From Dehalococcoidia bacterium (lineage in GTDB: Bacteria; Chloroflexota; Dehalococcoidia; Bin125), in assembly GCA_022822375.1 (NCBI GenBank), contig JAJEBU010000020.1, forward strand, positions 1 through 53,290: 53,290 bases of DNA, written 5' to 3'. Of the stretch, positions 16,591-24,420 are shown in pieces; position 1 is the first letter of the stretch, and each line of letters begins with the position of its first letter. The notes below the pieces were generated by a model. It was not told the origin of the DNA, searched no databases, and saw only the letters and a list, made by a program, of their open reading frames with translations. The position numbers were made by a program, and so were the translations under genes.

Positions 16591-16968
16591 GTGACCACGG
16601 CAGACCAGGTTGAGGTGGAAGACTACGCGAGTCAGGCGCGAGAGTTCCTGCGCCGCTCGCGAGCGTACCTCGCCGAGGGCGACCTGCATCAGGCATCCGA
16701 GAAAGGCTGGGGCGCCGCCGCCCACATGGCCAAGGCAGTCGCCGCCGCCAACGGCTGGACCTACGAGAGGCATGCTGACTTCTCCCAGGTCCTCGGCAGC
16801 GTCTGGCTCCAGAATCGAGACGACCGTATCCGCAGGTTGGGCGCTGTCGCCAACGAGCTTCATGGCTACTTCTACCTGCGCAGGCGATTCCTCGACGCCG
16901 ACATCATCGCCGCCGATATCGAAGACGTCGCCGATCTGCTCGACCTCCTCGAACCACTGACCGTCTAG
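16591..16968 (+). CDS. HEPN/PaREP1-like small protein, copy 1
   Basis: 125 residues from GTG 16591, which has a GGAG six bases upstream; the ORF track begins at GTG 16579 without a ribosome-binding site. The all-helical protein contains SQAREFLRRSRAYLAEGD and HQASEKGWGAAAHMAKAVA, the pattern of PaREP1-type HEPN relatives. Its second half (YERHADFSQVLGSVWL and RRLGAVANELHGYFY) differs from copy 2. The HEPN RNase signature Rx(4-6)H is not intact here: the nearest Arg lies eight residues before the ELH histidine. No MNT nucleotidyltransferase partner is adjacent. Function is unknown; HEPN proteins often act in toxin-antitoxin or RNA cleavage roles. Confidence 0.65.
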   Translation: MTTADQVEVEDYASQAREFLRRSRAYLAEGDLHQASEKGWGAAAHMAKAVAAANGWTYERHADFSQVLGSVWLQNRDDRIRRLGAVANELHGYFYLRRRFLDADIIAADIEDVADLLDLLEPLTV

Positions 16969-17018
16969 CGTCAATGCGCTCTAGCTAAGCTAATCGTGAC
17001 GTTGACATGGAGGGCACC

Positions 17019-17396
17019 GTGACCACGGCAGACCCGGTTGAGGTAGAAGACTACGCGAGTCAGGCGAGAGAGTTCCTGCGCCGCTCGCGAGCGTACCTCG
17101 CCGCGGGCGACCTGCATCAGGCATCCGAGAAAGGCTGGGGCGCCGCCGCTCACATGGCCAAGGCAGTCGCCGCCGCCAACGGCTGGGAGTACGACAAACA
17201 CCGCGACTTCAGCCACGTGCTGATCAACGCATGGGAACTCACAGGAAACGACGCCATTCTGCCATTGCGGGCGATCGCCAATGAGCTGCACAGCAACTAC
17301 TACCGTCGCTCGCGTTATCTCAATGCACGGGCCATCGTCGCCGACATTGAGCACGTCGCCGATCTGCTCGACCTGCTCGAACCACTGACCGTCTAG
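17019..17396 (+). CDS. HEPN/PaREP1-like small protein, copy 2
   Basis: 125 residues from GTG 17019, preceded by GGAGG at five bases; ATG 17007 is the ORF-track start. The N-terminal ~55 residues match copy 1 almost exactly (SEKGWGAAAHMAKAVAAANGW), as do the last 16 (VADLLDLLEPLTV). The central part (EYDKHRDFSHVLINAWEL, LPLRAIANELHSNYY) is distinct. Here the spacing R-AIANEL-H fits the HEPN Rx(4-6)H catalytic pattern, unlike copy 1. It converges on the LON-domain gene with a 19-base gap. Two adjacent copies differing only in the core suggest different partners or specificities; this is inference. Confidence 0.65.
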   Translation: MTTADPVEVEDYASQAREFLRRSRAYLAAGDLHQASEKGWGAAAHMAKAVAAANGWEYDKHRDFSHVLINAWELTGNDAILPLRAIANELHSNYYRRSRYLNARAIVADIEHVADLLDLLEPLTV

Positions 17397-17415
17397 CGCC
17401 GTGCCGCCGAGACCC

Positions 17416-18081
17416 TCAGTTGCCGACGCCCAGACCCTCATAGCGCTGCTGCTGATAGATGCTCACCCGGTCCTGCAACTGACGATTCGATCCGCGCAGG
17501 ATGCGGCCCAGCAAGTTGAGCTGCTCAACGGTCGTGGCTGCCTTCAGCACCTCTTGCTTGACCGACGGCGGCGCTTCGATCCTTGCCGCGATGTGATTGA
17601 CCAGCCGCATCGGACGCCGAGGCAGCCGATAGTTGCGCTGCCACGAGTTCTGCAGCGCGAGCGCTAGTCTCAGATGCTCCCGATACACCTCGGCCGTCTC
17701 CCCGTGGACCTGATAGGCCTGCTCTGATTCTGCGTCGGTCGGCTCCTCCAGATACTCCACCTCCGCAACCCAGTACGGCCGCTCGCCTAGCTTTTCAACA
17801 ATCCGGAAGCGTCGCTCGCCAACGCAGCTGACGTTGAATCGACCGTCTGGGAACTCCTCCGTCGCCTCCAACCGCACCGTGCAGCCGATCTCGTGCGTCG
17901 GCTCCCGGTCCGACGTCGCTCCCTGCGGACGCGCGCGCCTGACCAGCACGATTCCGAACGGCTCGCCAGAGTCCAGCGTGTCGCGGACGAGCTGACGATA
18001 CCGCGGCTCGAAAATGTGCAGTGGCACATCCTGGCCGGGAAACACCACGATCTGCAGTGGAAACAGCGCCAACTCCGGCAT
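17416..18081 (-). CDS. Stand-alone LON substrate-binding domain protein
   Basis: 221 residues corresponding to the N-terminal domain of Lon protease only. The start MPELALFPLQIVVFPGQDVPLHIFEPRYRQL is the diagnostic opening of the fold, followed by IGCTVRLEATEEFPDGRFNVSCVG and FRIVEKL. The C-terminal half is helical (LVNHIAARIEAPPSVKQEVLKAA and VEQLNLLGRIL). No AAA+ ATPase or Ser-Lys protease domain follows. Such proteins are common in bacteria, and their role is unproven; a part in substrate recognition is suggested by homology. It is probably co-transcribed with, and downstream of, the HpaB-type gene on the minus strand. Confidence 0.88.
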   Translation of the reverse strand: MPELALFPLQIVVFPGQDVPLHIFEPRYRQLVRDTLDSGEPFGIVLVRRARPQGATSDREPTHEIGCTVRLEATEEFPDGRFNVSCVGERRFRIVEKLGERPYWVAEVEYLEEPTDAESEQAYQVHGETAEVYREHLRLALALQNSWQRNYRLPRRPMRLVNHIAARIEAPPSVKQEVLKAATTVEQLNLLGRILRGSNRQLQDRVSIYQQQRYEGLGVGN

Positions 18082-18120
18082 GAAGTCTCCCCCGCGAGAC
18101 GGCGACCGCCGCCCGAGCCG

Positions 18121-19560
18121 CTACCTGACTCCCGCCATTCTACCCGCGAGCCGCATCACCCGGCGCGCCCCACCGTTCTCGTTGAACGCGCGAAACACCT
18201 GCAAACGCTCCGCCTGCAGCGACCCTTCCGCATGGATCGCCAACACTTCCTGATACGCCCCGTAGTCCGACGACGTCAGATCGCGAATGAAGTTGAGCAG
18301 CTTCATTCGCTGCTCGCCGCCTACGCCGTCCCGGCCCGACAGGTACTTCTGCAAGAACGGCCGCAGCTCCTCCGACGCCCAATCTTCATCGCCCGGACCC
18401 GTGACCAGAATCCCGCCCGCGATCTCCTGAACGTGCTGCACCGCCTCGTGATAGCCGTGCGCGAAGTGCGACTTCGCCAGATTGACCGTCATCGGATCCG
18501 GCGCAACCTGCCCGTTTGGCTTCTCGATGCAGCGCTCCGCCGACTTCTCAATCAACGCGCGCGTAGTCTCCGCATACGCGATCAGGTCGACGAACTTCTC
18601 GCGGACGTGACCCACGCCCAGAATCCCGTTGTAGTCCGCCGCCATCGCCGCGCAACCGCCCAGCGCATCGATCAACGGCAACTTGTAGGACACCGCGGTG
18701 AAGCGGTGGTACTCGACAAACGTCAGCGCCAGCTGCCCCGCCGCCTCAGTGTCGCCGTCCAGGAAGATTCGCTCGTTCGGCACGAAGACGTCGTCAAAGA
18801 CGGTGATCGTCTCCATCATCTTGCGCACCGCCGAGATCGGGCGTTCTCCCTCGTGCGATGCGTTGTCGCCGAACGGCGACGCGATCAAACGCAGGCCCGG
18901 CGTGTCGACGGGCAGCGCAAACGCAATCGACCAATCCTGCTCGTCCTCGCCCATCGCCCGCGTCGGCAGGACGATCACTTCATTCGTGTTCGTCACAACC
19001 GACGTATGTGCCTTCGCGCCTCGCACGACCACGCCGTCCGGGCGACGCTCCACGACGCGTACGTACATATCCGGGTCCGACTGTGCCGAAGGACGCTTCA
19101 CGCGGTCGCCCTTGACGTCCGTTTGCGCCACGGCCAGCGACAGATCATTGCCGCGGCAGTGCTCGTAAAACGACTTCACGCGCTCGTAATAGGTCTGATC
19201 CTCGAACTCCGCCGTGACCGCCAGCAGTGCGAACAGCGCGTCCGTGCCGATCTCCTTGATCAGCACGACCAGCGTGTCGCCTTCCGCCGTCGCCGCTTCG
19301 ATCAGCCTCGAACGGTTCAGCAGGTCATCCGTCGAGCGCGGAATCCGGTAGTAGGCCGAGTGTCGCTCACCGTCTTCCTCATACGTCGCGAGCTCGCGGT
19401 ACTCCTGCGACTCCGCCATCTCGTAATCGATGCAGGCGTGGCCCACGGCCTTCTTGATCGTCGGATGCGTCGTCACGTCGTCGACCCGCTCGCCGCGGTA
19501 CCAGACCTCCCGACCGTCCCGTAGTGACTCGATGTACTCCGCTGGCGTTCGCAAACCCAT
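18121..19560 (-). CDS. 4-hydroxyphenylacetate 3-hydroxylase (HpaB) family flavoenzyme
   Basis: 479 residues with the acyl-CoA dehydrogenase-like fold of HpaB-type oxygenases. The opening MGLRTPAEYIESLRDGREVWYRGERV is characteristic, as are AQTDVKGDR, VVVRGAKAHTSVVTNTNEVIVLPT (flavin-binding beta region), DDVFVPNERIFLDGD and the HRFTAVSYKLPLIDALGG helix. The family includes FADH2-dependent phenol hydroxylases and the Fe-S enzyme 4-hydroxybutyryl-CoA dehydratase. Seven residues after the conserved YHR histidine the sequence has Tyr, where the dehydratase has a cluster cysteine, so the monooxygenase-like group is favoured. A partner flavin reductase (HpaC) is not visible. It likely hydroxylates a phenolic or CoA-linked substrate. 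Confidence 0.85.
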   Translation of the reverse strand: MGLRTPAEYIESLRDGREVWYRGERVDDVTTHPTIKKAVGHACIDYEMAESQEYRELATYEEDGERHSAYYRIPRSTDDLLNRSRLIEAATAEGDTLVVLIKEIGTDALFALLAVTAEFEDQTYYERVKSFYEHCRGNDLSLAVAQTDVKGDRVKRPSAQSDPDMYVRVVERRPDGVVVRGAKAHTSVVTNTNEVIVLPTRAMGEDEQDWSIAFALPVDTPGLRLIASPFGDNASHEGERPISAVRKMMETITVFDDVFVPNERIFLDGDTEAAGQLALTFVEYHRFTAVSYKLPLIDALGGCAAMAADYNGILGVGHVREKFVDLIAYAETTRALIEKSAERCIEKPNGQVAPDPMTVNLAKSHFAHGYHEAVQHVQEIAGGILVTGPGDEDWASEELRPFLQKYLSGRDGVGGEQRMKLLNFIRDLTSSDYGAYQEVLAIHAEGSLQAERLQVFRAFNENGGARRVMRLAGRMAGVR

Positions 19561-19660
19561 CGCCGGCTCCCGTCCAATGTGCCTGATCTGCCGTCCGTGT
19601 TCAGCTCTTGATCAGATGGTACCCGCAGACGGCTCGTCCTCCTCTATCTTCTGTCCACTC

Positions 19661-20827
19661 ATGCAGCTGCTCGACACCATTCTGTCCCGTATCGGAGTGC
19701 TCACGGCCGCGGCAATCGCTGCCGCGGTCATCGCCGCCTTGACGATCATCGCCGATGCCGAAGCCGACCATCCCGTCGAGATCGCGATCAGCGCCACCGC
19801 CGCCTGCGCGCTGACCGAAGCCGGCGAGATCGTCTGCTGGGGCTGGGACATCCCGCTCGTTCAGCACCCTCCTGCCGGGACGTTCACCGATCTCAGCCTC
19901 GGGCCCACCGATGCATGCGCGATCAACACCGACGGCGCGGCCGTTTGCTGGGGCGCCGGCTACGAGTTCGTCCGAACGGCCGTAGACAGCATCCTCGCGC
20001 GCGATCCGCAGTTCGACCTCGACCTCGCTGGCCTCGGCCAGATGTTGCCGCCCCAACGAACCGACCTCGTCGAAGTCGCCGTCCATCCCTGGCGGCACTA
20101 CGCATGCGCCCGCAGCGCTGACGGCGAGATCGTCTGCTGGGGACGCCCGTTGCCCAACAGTCCCGCGCCTGCCCGCGCTGGATTCACCGAGCTGATCAGC
20201 ACCGGACGTGAGTTCTGCGCCCTCGACAGCAATGGCGCCGTCAGCTGTTGGAGCGGGATGACATTCCACGACTTCGTCTCAGTGATCGGCCGCTTTGTCC
20301 GCATCGATGCCAGCGGCAACGGATTCTGCGGCGCGCTCGAAGACGGCTCGATCCGCTGCCGCACCGCCGACTCCCGCGACGCGCCTGGTCCGCCGCCTGA
20401 ATTCGCCCAGCTCTTCCGCAACGTCCACGTGATCGGATCGCAAGGCTGCTCCATCGACGCCGACGGAGCGATGCAATGCCGCCAAGCGCACCACTGGTGC
20501 GACCACCTCGTGCCCAAAGACGTCGATTACTGTCCGCCGCCCGAGCTGATCCGTTACCAGGCTTGGCCGATTCCGTTCACCACTCTGTTTGAAGGCGGCC
20601 CCAACCGCGAAACGACCGCCACGCGCTCCTACACCCAGCTGTTCAGAGACCAGGCCGCCTGCGCCATCACCGACACTGCAGAGATCGACTGCTGGAGCGA
20701 TTTCCGCCGCGGCGATCCACGTCACAACGTCCCACAGCGATTCCGTCCCACAGGCACCGAGCCGGTCGATCCACCCGATCAACCAGCCCAGCCCCCATCT
20801 CCGACTCAATCGTCGGAAGACGGCTAG
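19661..20827 (+). CDS. Secreted RCC1-repeat-like protein
   Basis: 388 residues from ATG 19661; the longer track ORF from 19430 overlaps the divergent HpaB gene. An N-terminal membrane/signal helix (GVLTAAAIAAAVIAALTIIA) precedes repeats of about 50 residues, each with a Cys-Ala-(hydrophobic)-x(5-8)-(I/V)-x-C-W pattern: ACALTEAGEIVCWG, ACAINTDGAAVCWG, ACARSADGEIVCWG, FCALDSNGAVSCWS, ACAITDTAEIDCWS. This is the bacterial RCC1/BLIP-like beta-propeller repeat, with paired cysteines suited to an extracytoplasmic site. The C-terminus is Pro-rich and disordered. The last codon's CTAG also supplies the stop of convergent hisG. Role unknown; probably cell-surface binding. Confidence 0.75.
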   Translation: MQLLDTILSRIGVLTAAAIAAAVIAALTIIADAEADHPVEIAISATAACALTEAGEIVCWGWDIPLVQHPPAGTFTDLSLGPTDACAINTDGAAVCWGAGYEFVRTAVDSILARDPQFDLDLAGLGQMLPPQRTDLVEVAVHPWRHYACARSADGEIVCWGRPLPNSPAPARAGFTELISTGREFCALDSNGAVSCWSGMTFHDFVSVIGRFVRIDASGNGFCGALEDGSIRCRTADSRDAPGPPPEFAQLFRNVHVIGSQGCSIDADGAMQCRQAHHWCDHLVPKDVDYCPPPELIRYQAWPIPFTTLFEGGPNRETTATRSYTQLFRDQAACAITDTAEIDCWSDFRRGDPRHNVPQRFRPTGTEPVDPPDQPAQPPSPTQSSEDG

Positions 20828-21693
20828 GAAATCACTTTGTTCAACGGATAGCTGACCAGCCCGCTCGCGCCGGCTCGCAGCAGCTCTGGGATCATCTCCC
20901 GCTCCTGCCGCTCGTCGAGGATGATCTCCAGCGCCACCCAGGAATCGTCAATCAACGGACTGATCGTCGGAGCGTGCTCGCCAAACTTACCGATGATTGC
21001 CAGCACATCCTCGAGCTTCTCACGCGGCGTGTTCAGTTTCAGACCGACCTTGCTGGTCGCCGCGATCGCGCCTTGCAGCAGAGTGTTGATCGACTCAATC
21101 TTCTCGCGTCGCACCGGGTCTGCCCAGGCGTCCTTGTTGGCCACCAGCCGCGTGGTGCTCTGCAACACTTCACCGATCACCCGCAAGTTGTTGGCCCGCA
21201 GCGACGATCCCGTCTCCGTGATGTCCACAATCGCGTCGATGATCCGCGCCTTCACCTCCGTCGCGCCCCAGCTGAACTCGACGCGCACATCGATGCCCCG
21301 CTCGGCGAAGAACTGGCGCGTTGTGTTGACCAGCTCCGTCGCAATCACCCCGCCCTGCAGCTGTTCCAGCTCGTGCACGTCAGACTCCGCCGGTACCGCC
21401 AACACCCACTTCGCGGGACGGCTCGTCGCGCGGCTGTACGACAACTCCGCGACCTCAACCACGTCCGCGCCCGTCTCGATCACCCAATCGCGGCCCGTGA
21501 TGCCCACGTCCACGACGCCATCCTCCACGTAGCGGCCCATCTCCTGCGCACGGAACATCGTGCACGTCACGTCGTCGTCGTCGATCTGCGGAAAGTACGA
21601 CCGCGACGACACCGTGATCCCGAATCCCGCCCGCCGAAACAGCTCGAGCGTCGGCGTTTCCAGCGATCCCTTGGGCATTCCCAACTTGAGCAT
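20824..21693 (-). CDS. hisG: ATP phosphoribosyltransferase, long form
   Basis: 289 residues. It catalyses the first step of histidine synthesis, joining ATP and PRPP. MLKLGMPKGSLETPTLELFRRAGF is the family's opening. The periplasmic-binding-protein-like catalytic domain continues through DVGITGRDWVIETGADVVEV and ARIIDAIVDITETGSSLRANNLRVI, the PRPP-binding segment. The last ~75 residues (LNTPREKLEDVLAIIGKFGEHAPTISPL) form the ACT-like C-terminal domain of the long HisG form. That form is self-sufficient, histidine-inhibited, and does not need HisZ. No other his genes are nearby. The start is divergent from the VIT1 gene. Confidence 0.93.
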   Translation of the reverse strand: MLKLGMPKGSLETPTLELFRRAGFGITVSSRSYFPQIDDDDVTCTMFRAQEMGRYVEDGVVDVGITGRDWVIETGADVVEVAELSYSRATSRPAKWVLAVPAESDVHELEQLQGGVIATELVNTTRQFFAERGIDVRVEFSWGATEVKARIIDAIVDITETGSSLRANNLRVIGEVLQSTTRLVANKDAWADPVRREKIESINTLLQGAIAATSKVGLKLNTPREKLEDVLAIIGKFGEHAPTISPLIDDSWVALEIILDERQEREMIPELLRAGASGLVSYPLNKVIS

Positions 21694-21806
21694 GACGGCT
21701 CCCTCAACTGCCCGTCCCAGAGCGGTGCTCTGCTGCTGTTGCCCTGATCATCGCGCATCCCGCGCTCCCCGCGAGCGCTGCCCGTGTCGCGGGATACACT
21801 GACCCC

Positions 21807-22958
21807 GTGACCACCTCTGAACCGCCCCAACATCACGTCCCGCTCACCGACGATCGCCGTCTGCGTCTGCGCGAGATGGTTTCCGACGAGCTCGACGCCG
21901 CCTGGCTCTACGACGAACTGGCCGGCATGAGCGACGACCAACCCGCTGAAGTCTTCCGGCAGATGGCCGAGTCGGAGCGGCGACACGCAAACCATTGGAC
22001 GCGCCTGCTGCACGAAGATCCAGGCGATGTCATCCATCGTCCTTCGCTGCGCGTCAGACTCCTCGCGCTGCAGGCGCGCATCTTCGGACTCGGCTTCGTG
22101 ATCTCGCAGCTCCGACGCGAAGAATTGGTCGACATCCAAAAGTACGTCGCCGACCCCGACTCCGGCGACCTCGCTGAGGAAGAGCGCGAGCATCGCGCCG
22201 CGCTCGCCGAGCTCGCCCCCCAGGTCGGCGCTGAGGGTCCGATCGGCGAGGGACACTCCGGCGTCGGCTCGGCAGGCGCATCCACCTTCCGCGCCGCGCT
22301 CTTCGGACTCAACGACGGCGTCGTCTCCAACCTGCTCCTGATCGCCGGCGTCGCCGGTGTCGCCGTCGGCTCCGACGCCGTGCTCGTCGCCGGCATCGCC
22401 GGCTGGCTGGCCGGCGCGATCTCCATGGCCGCGGGCGAGTACATCTCCGTGCGCGGTCAGTCCGAAGTGCTCCACCGCCAAATCGCTATGGAGCGCGACG
22501 AAGTGCTGCTCGACCCGGAAGAAGAGCGCCGCGAACTCGTCGAGATCTACCGCCGCAAAGGCCTCTCCCCGCAGCTCGCCCAGCAAGTCGCCGCCGAACT
22601 CGCCGATCAACCCAGCGCGATGATCGACACCATGGTGCGCGAGGAGCTCGGCCTCGACCCTGACGACCTGGGCGATCCGTGGCGCGCCGCCGGCAGCTCG
22701 TTCTTCGCCTTCTCGCTCGGCGCGATCGTGCCCCTGCTGCCTTTCCTGATCTGGCACGCATCCGACTGGACCGTCAGCTACTGGACCCTCGCCGCCGGCG
22801 TGATCGCCAGCGTCGTCACGCTGGCCGTGGCCGGACTCTTCACGTCGCTGGTGACCAGCCGCAGCCCGCTCTACACGGCTGCGCGCTCAGTCTTCGTGGG
22901 CGTGCTCGCCGCCGCCGCGACGTTTGCGATCGGCAGCGTGCTGCCCTTCAGCCTCTAG
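21807..22958 (+). CDS. VIT1/CCC1 family transporter with N-terminal ferritin-like domain
   Basis: 383 residues, GTG start. Residues ~15-130 are a ferritin/rubrerythrin-like helical bundle with metal-binding Glu and His positions (MVSDELDAAWLYDELAG, MAESERRHANHW, EELVDIQKYVADPDSG, EEEREHRAALAEL). The remainder is the CCC1/VIT1 membrane domain, opening with FRAALFGLNDGVVSNLLLIAGVAG and GWLAGAISMAAGEYISVRGQSEV, then a cytosolic Glu-rich metal-binding arm (ERDEVLLDPEEERRELVEIY) and three C-terminal helices. The layout matches membrane-bound ferritin (MbfA)-type exporters that move Fe2+/Mn2+ out of the cytosol. It probably protects against iron overload. It is divergent from hisG and convergent with the NYN gene. 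Confidence 0.88.
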   Translation: MTTSEPPQHHVPLTDDRRLRLREMVSDELDAAWLYDELAGMSDDQPAEVFRQMAESERRHANHWTRLLHEDPGDVIHRPSLRVRLLALQARIFGLGFVISQLRREELVDIQKYVADPDSGDLAEEEREHRAALAELAPQVGAEGPIGEGHSGVGSAGASTFRAALFGLNDGVVSNLLLIAGVAGVAVGSDAVLVAGIAGWLAGAISMAAGEYISVRGQSEVLHRQIAMERDEVLLDPEEERRELVEIYRRKGLSPQLAQQVAAELADQPSAMIDTMVREELGLDPDDLGDPWRAAGSSFFAFSLGAIVPLLPFLIWHASDWTVSYWTLAAGVIASVVTLAVAGLFTSLVTSRSPLYTAARSVFVGVLAAAATFAIGSVLPFSL

Positions 22959-22962
22959 GACA

Positions 22963-24252
22963 CTAGTCCTCCGCAAACAGCGCGTCCGGATCGAACACAT
23001 CCACGTTGATCCCCATGTCGCGTGGCAGCGGACGCGCGAACGCCCCCGTCTCCCGCTCCATGTCCAGCTGTTCGATGCCGGGATAATCCTCCGCGAACGG
23101 CATATGCTCCGGCAGGCCCAACACTGCAATCCGCTGGTCTGTCTGCGGAATCCTCGCCAGCGCATCGAACAACTCCCGCGAGTGCCCGACGACGAAGATG
23201 TCCCAGGCCGGCAGTTCCCGATCCGCATCGCCGCGCAGCGCGTTCGCCGACAACATCCTGCAGACGAACTGCTCCACGACGGGACGATTGGTGACCGAGT
23301 CATCGAACCGCACCGGACGGCTCTTGTAACCCATCTCCGTGATTGCATGGCGAAAGCCGGCGTGACCAGGGGCGATGTGCGCAAAGTCGGCACGTACCCG
23401 ACCCTCAGCTTGCCCCTCGACATATTCCATCACCCGACGCCAGTCGGGCCGAGTTTCCGCCGTTGGTTTGCTGCCCAGAATCTCGCCCAACACCTGGTCA
23501 ATGTTGTTTCCGTCAACCAGGAGGTAGCACGGCCGTTCGTCGGTTGGTTCCTGGAGCGCTACAGACTGCATCGGTCTCGCGGCTGCAGGCGGCGCGCCAT
23601 TCGCAGGACTGAACGTAACGACGTTGCTCGCTTCGCTCTGCTCATAGTGAGCCCTCGACGGCACAATCCTCTCTCCAGACCGCTCAGGTTTCTCATCATC
23701 GAACGGCTCACGCGGCAGCCGGTTGCGGAACAGTTGCGCGTCGTCCTCGACGTCGAAGAACTCAATCTTGGCCCTTGACTCGTCCTCCGGAAAGTCCTCA
23801 GTGAATCCCACAACGGCAATGCGGCAGGACGATGGCAGCCACGACTCCAGCTCCTCCACTCTGTCGATCAGATGCGGTTGCTGCGTGACCACCACCACGC
23901 CCCAACTCCCAAAGCGCCTCGGCTCACGCGAAATCTGGCTGATGCTGTCCACAATTAGGTCATCGCAGGTCTCGTTGTCCATCCGCTCCGCAAGCAGCGG
24001 GATGAAGCCTGCTGACTCTAGGAAGCGGAGGAACGTCGGTGAGCCCGGCGCGTACGTCGCGAAATGCAGCTGAGCCCGCCCGGGGCCAAACTCCTGCTGC
24101 ACCCACATCTCCAGCCGCCGCCAATCCGGGCGGTCAACGGCTGTCGGTCGGTGACCCAGGATTTCACCCAGCCTTCTGTCAATCGATGGCCCGTCGACGT
24201 AGACGTAGTGGGTCGGTGTCTCCTGCTGTGGACGCGGATCGTAGGTCGTCAT
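22963..24252 (-). CDS. Tandem NYN-domain protein (two divergent copies)
   Basis: 429 residues with two copies of an NYN (PIN-like) domain at about 14-185 and 240-420. Copy 1 opens YVYVDGPSIDRRLGEILGHRP and copy 2 YLLVDGNNIDQVLGEILGSKP; both continue with RPDWRR. The copies end in similar segments (RNRLPRE; ARPLPRDM), followed by a DPDALF tail. The domains are linked by a ~55-residue low-complexity stretch. NYN proteins are metal-dependent ribonucleases with a DGxN Asp, a mid-domain Asp and a HDGDF-type acid. Both copies lack the last motif (VVTQQPHL and VVGHSREL). An AAGGAG site precedes the ATG. A role in RNA binding or processing is likely, catalysis uncertain. Confidence 0.72.
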   Translation of the reverse strand: MTTYDPRPQQETPTHYVYVDGPSIDRRLGEILGHRPTAVDRPDWRRLEMWVQQEFGPGRAQLHFATYAPGSPTFLRFLESAGFIPLLAERMDNETCDDLIVDSISQISREPRRFGSWGVVVVTQQPHLIDRVEELESWLPSSCRIAVVGFTEDFPEDESRAKIEFFDVEDDAQLFRNRLPREPFDDEKPERSGERIVPSRAHYEQSEASNVVTFSPANGAPPAAARPMQSVALQEPTDERPCYLLVDGNNIDQVLGEILGSKPTAETRPDWRRVMEYVEGQAEGRVRADFAHIAPGHAGFRHAITEMGYKSRPVRFDDSVTNRPVVEQFVCRMLSANALRGDADRELPAWDIFVVGHSRELFDALARIPQTDQRIAVLGLPEHMPFAEDYPGIEQLDMERETGAFARPLPRDMGINVDVFDPDALFAED

Positions 24253-24356
24253 GAGTTTCTCCTTAACCGTGACCTATGTCTTTACTCGGCAATGCGCCGA
24301 ACATCACCCGCTCAACATTTGAGGGGCGTCTGCCTTCTAAAGTAGTGCGATCTTCG

Positions 24357-24387
24357 CAGGCTGGGCTCGCTGAGGGAATCCAGCCTG
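24357..24387 (-). terminator. Stem-loop downstream of the NuoG-like gene
   Basis: CAGGCTGG and CCAGCCTG form a perfect 8-bp stem around a 15-base loop, 34 bases beyond the NuoG-like stop in the 168-base gap before the NYN gene. No U-run follows, so intrinsic termination is uncertain. The rest of the gap shows only the AAGGAG site next to the NYN start. Confidence 0.35.
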
Positions 24388-24420
24388 GCGATGTGTAAAC
24401 GGGTGAACTTGCTTGAACCG

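Larger units (their letters stand above)
16548..17399. repeat. Tandem duplication, two 423-bp units offset by exactly 428 bp
   Basis: Unit 1 (about 16548-16970) and unit 2 (about 16976-17398) each begin with GCGCTCTAGCTAA and end at CTGACCGTCTAGCG. The 5' ~210 bases and the last ~45 bases are nearly identical. A ~165-base core (16759-16923 versus 17187-17351) has diverged strongly without any length change. Unit 1 begins in the last codons of the acyl-CoA dehydrogenase gene. Confidence 0.93.

Noticed and set aside
17893-19524. 543-residue plus-strand ORF antisense to HpaB-type gene
   Set aside because: Arg/His-rich shadow; the minus strand carries a well-conserved enzyme of normal length.
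18121-19560. 4-hydroxybutyryl-CoA dehydratase identity for the HpaB-family gene
   Set aside because: A cluster-ligand cysteine expected after the YHR motif is replaced by tyrosine.
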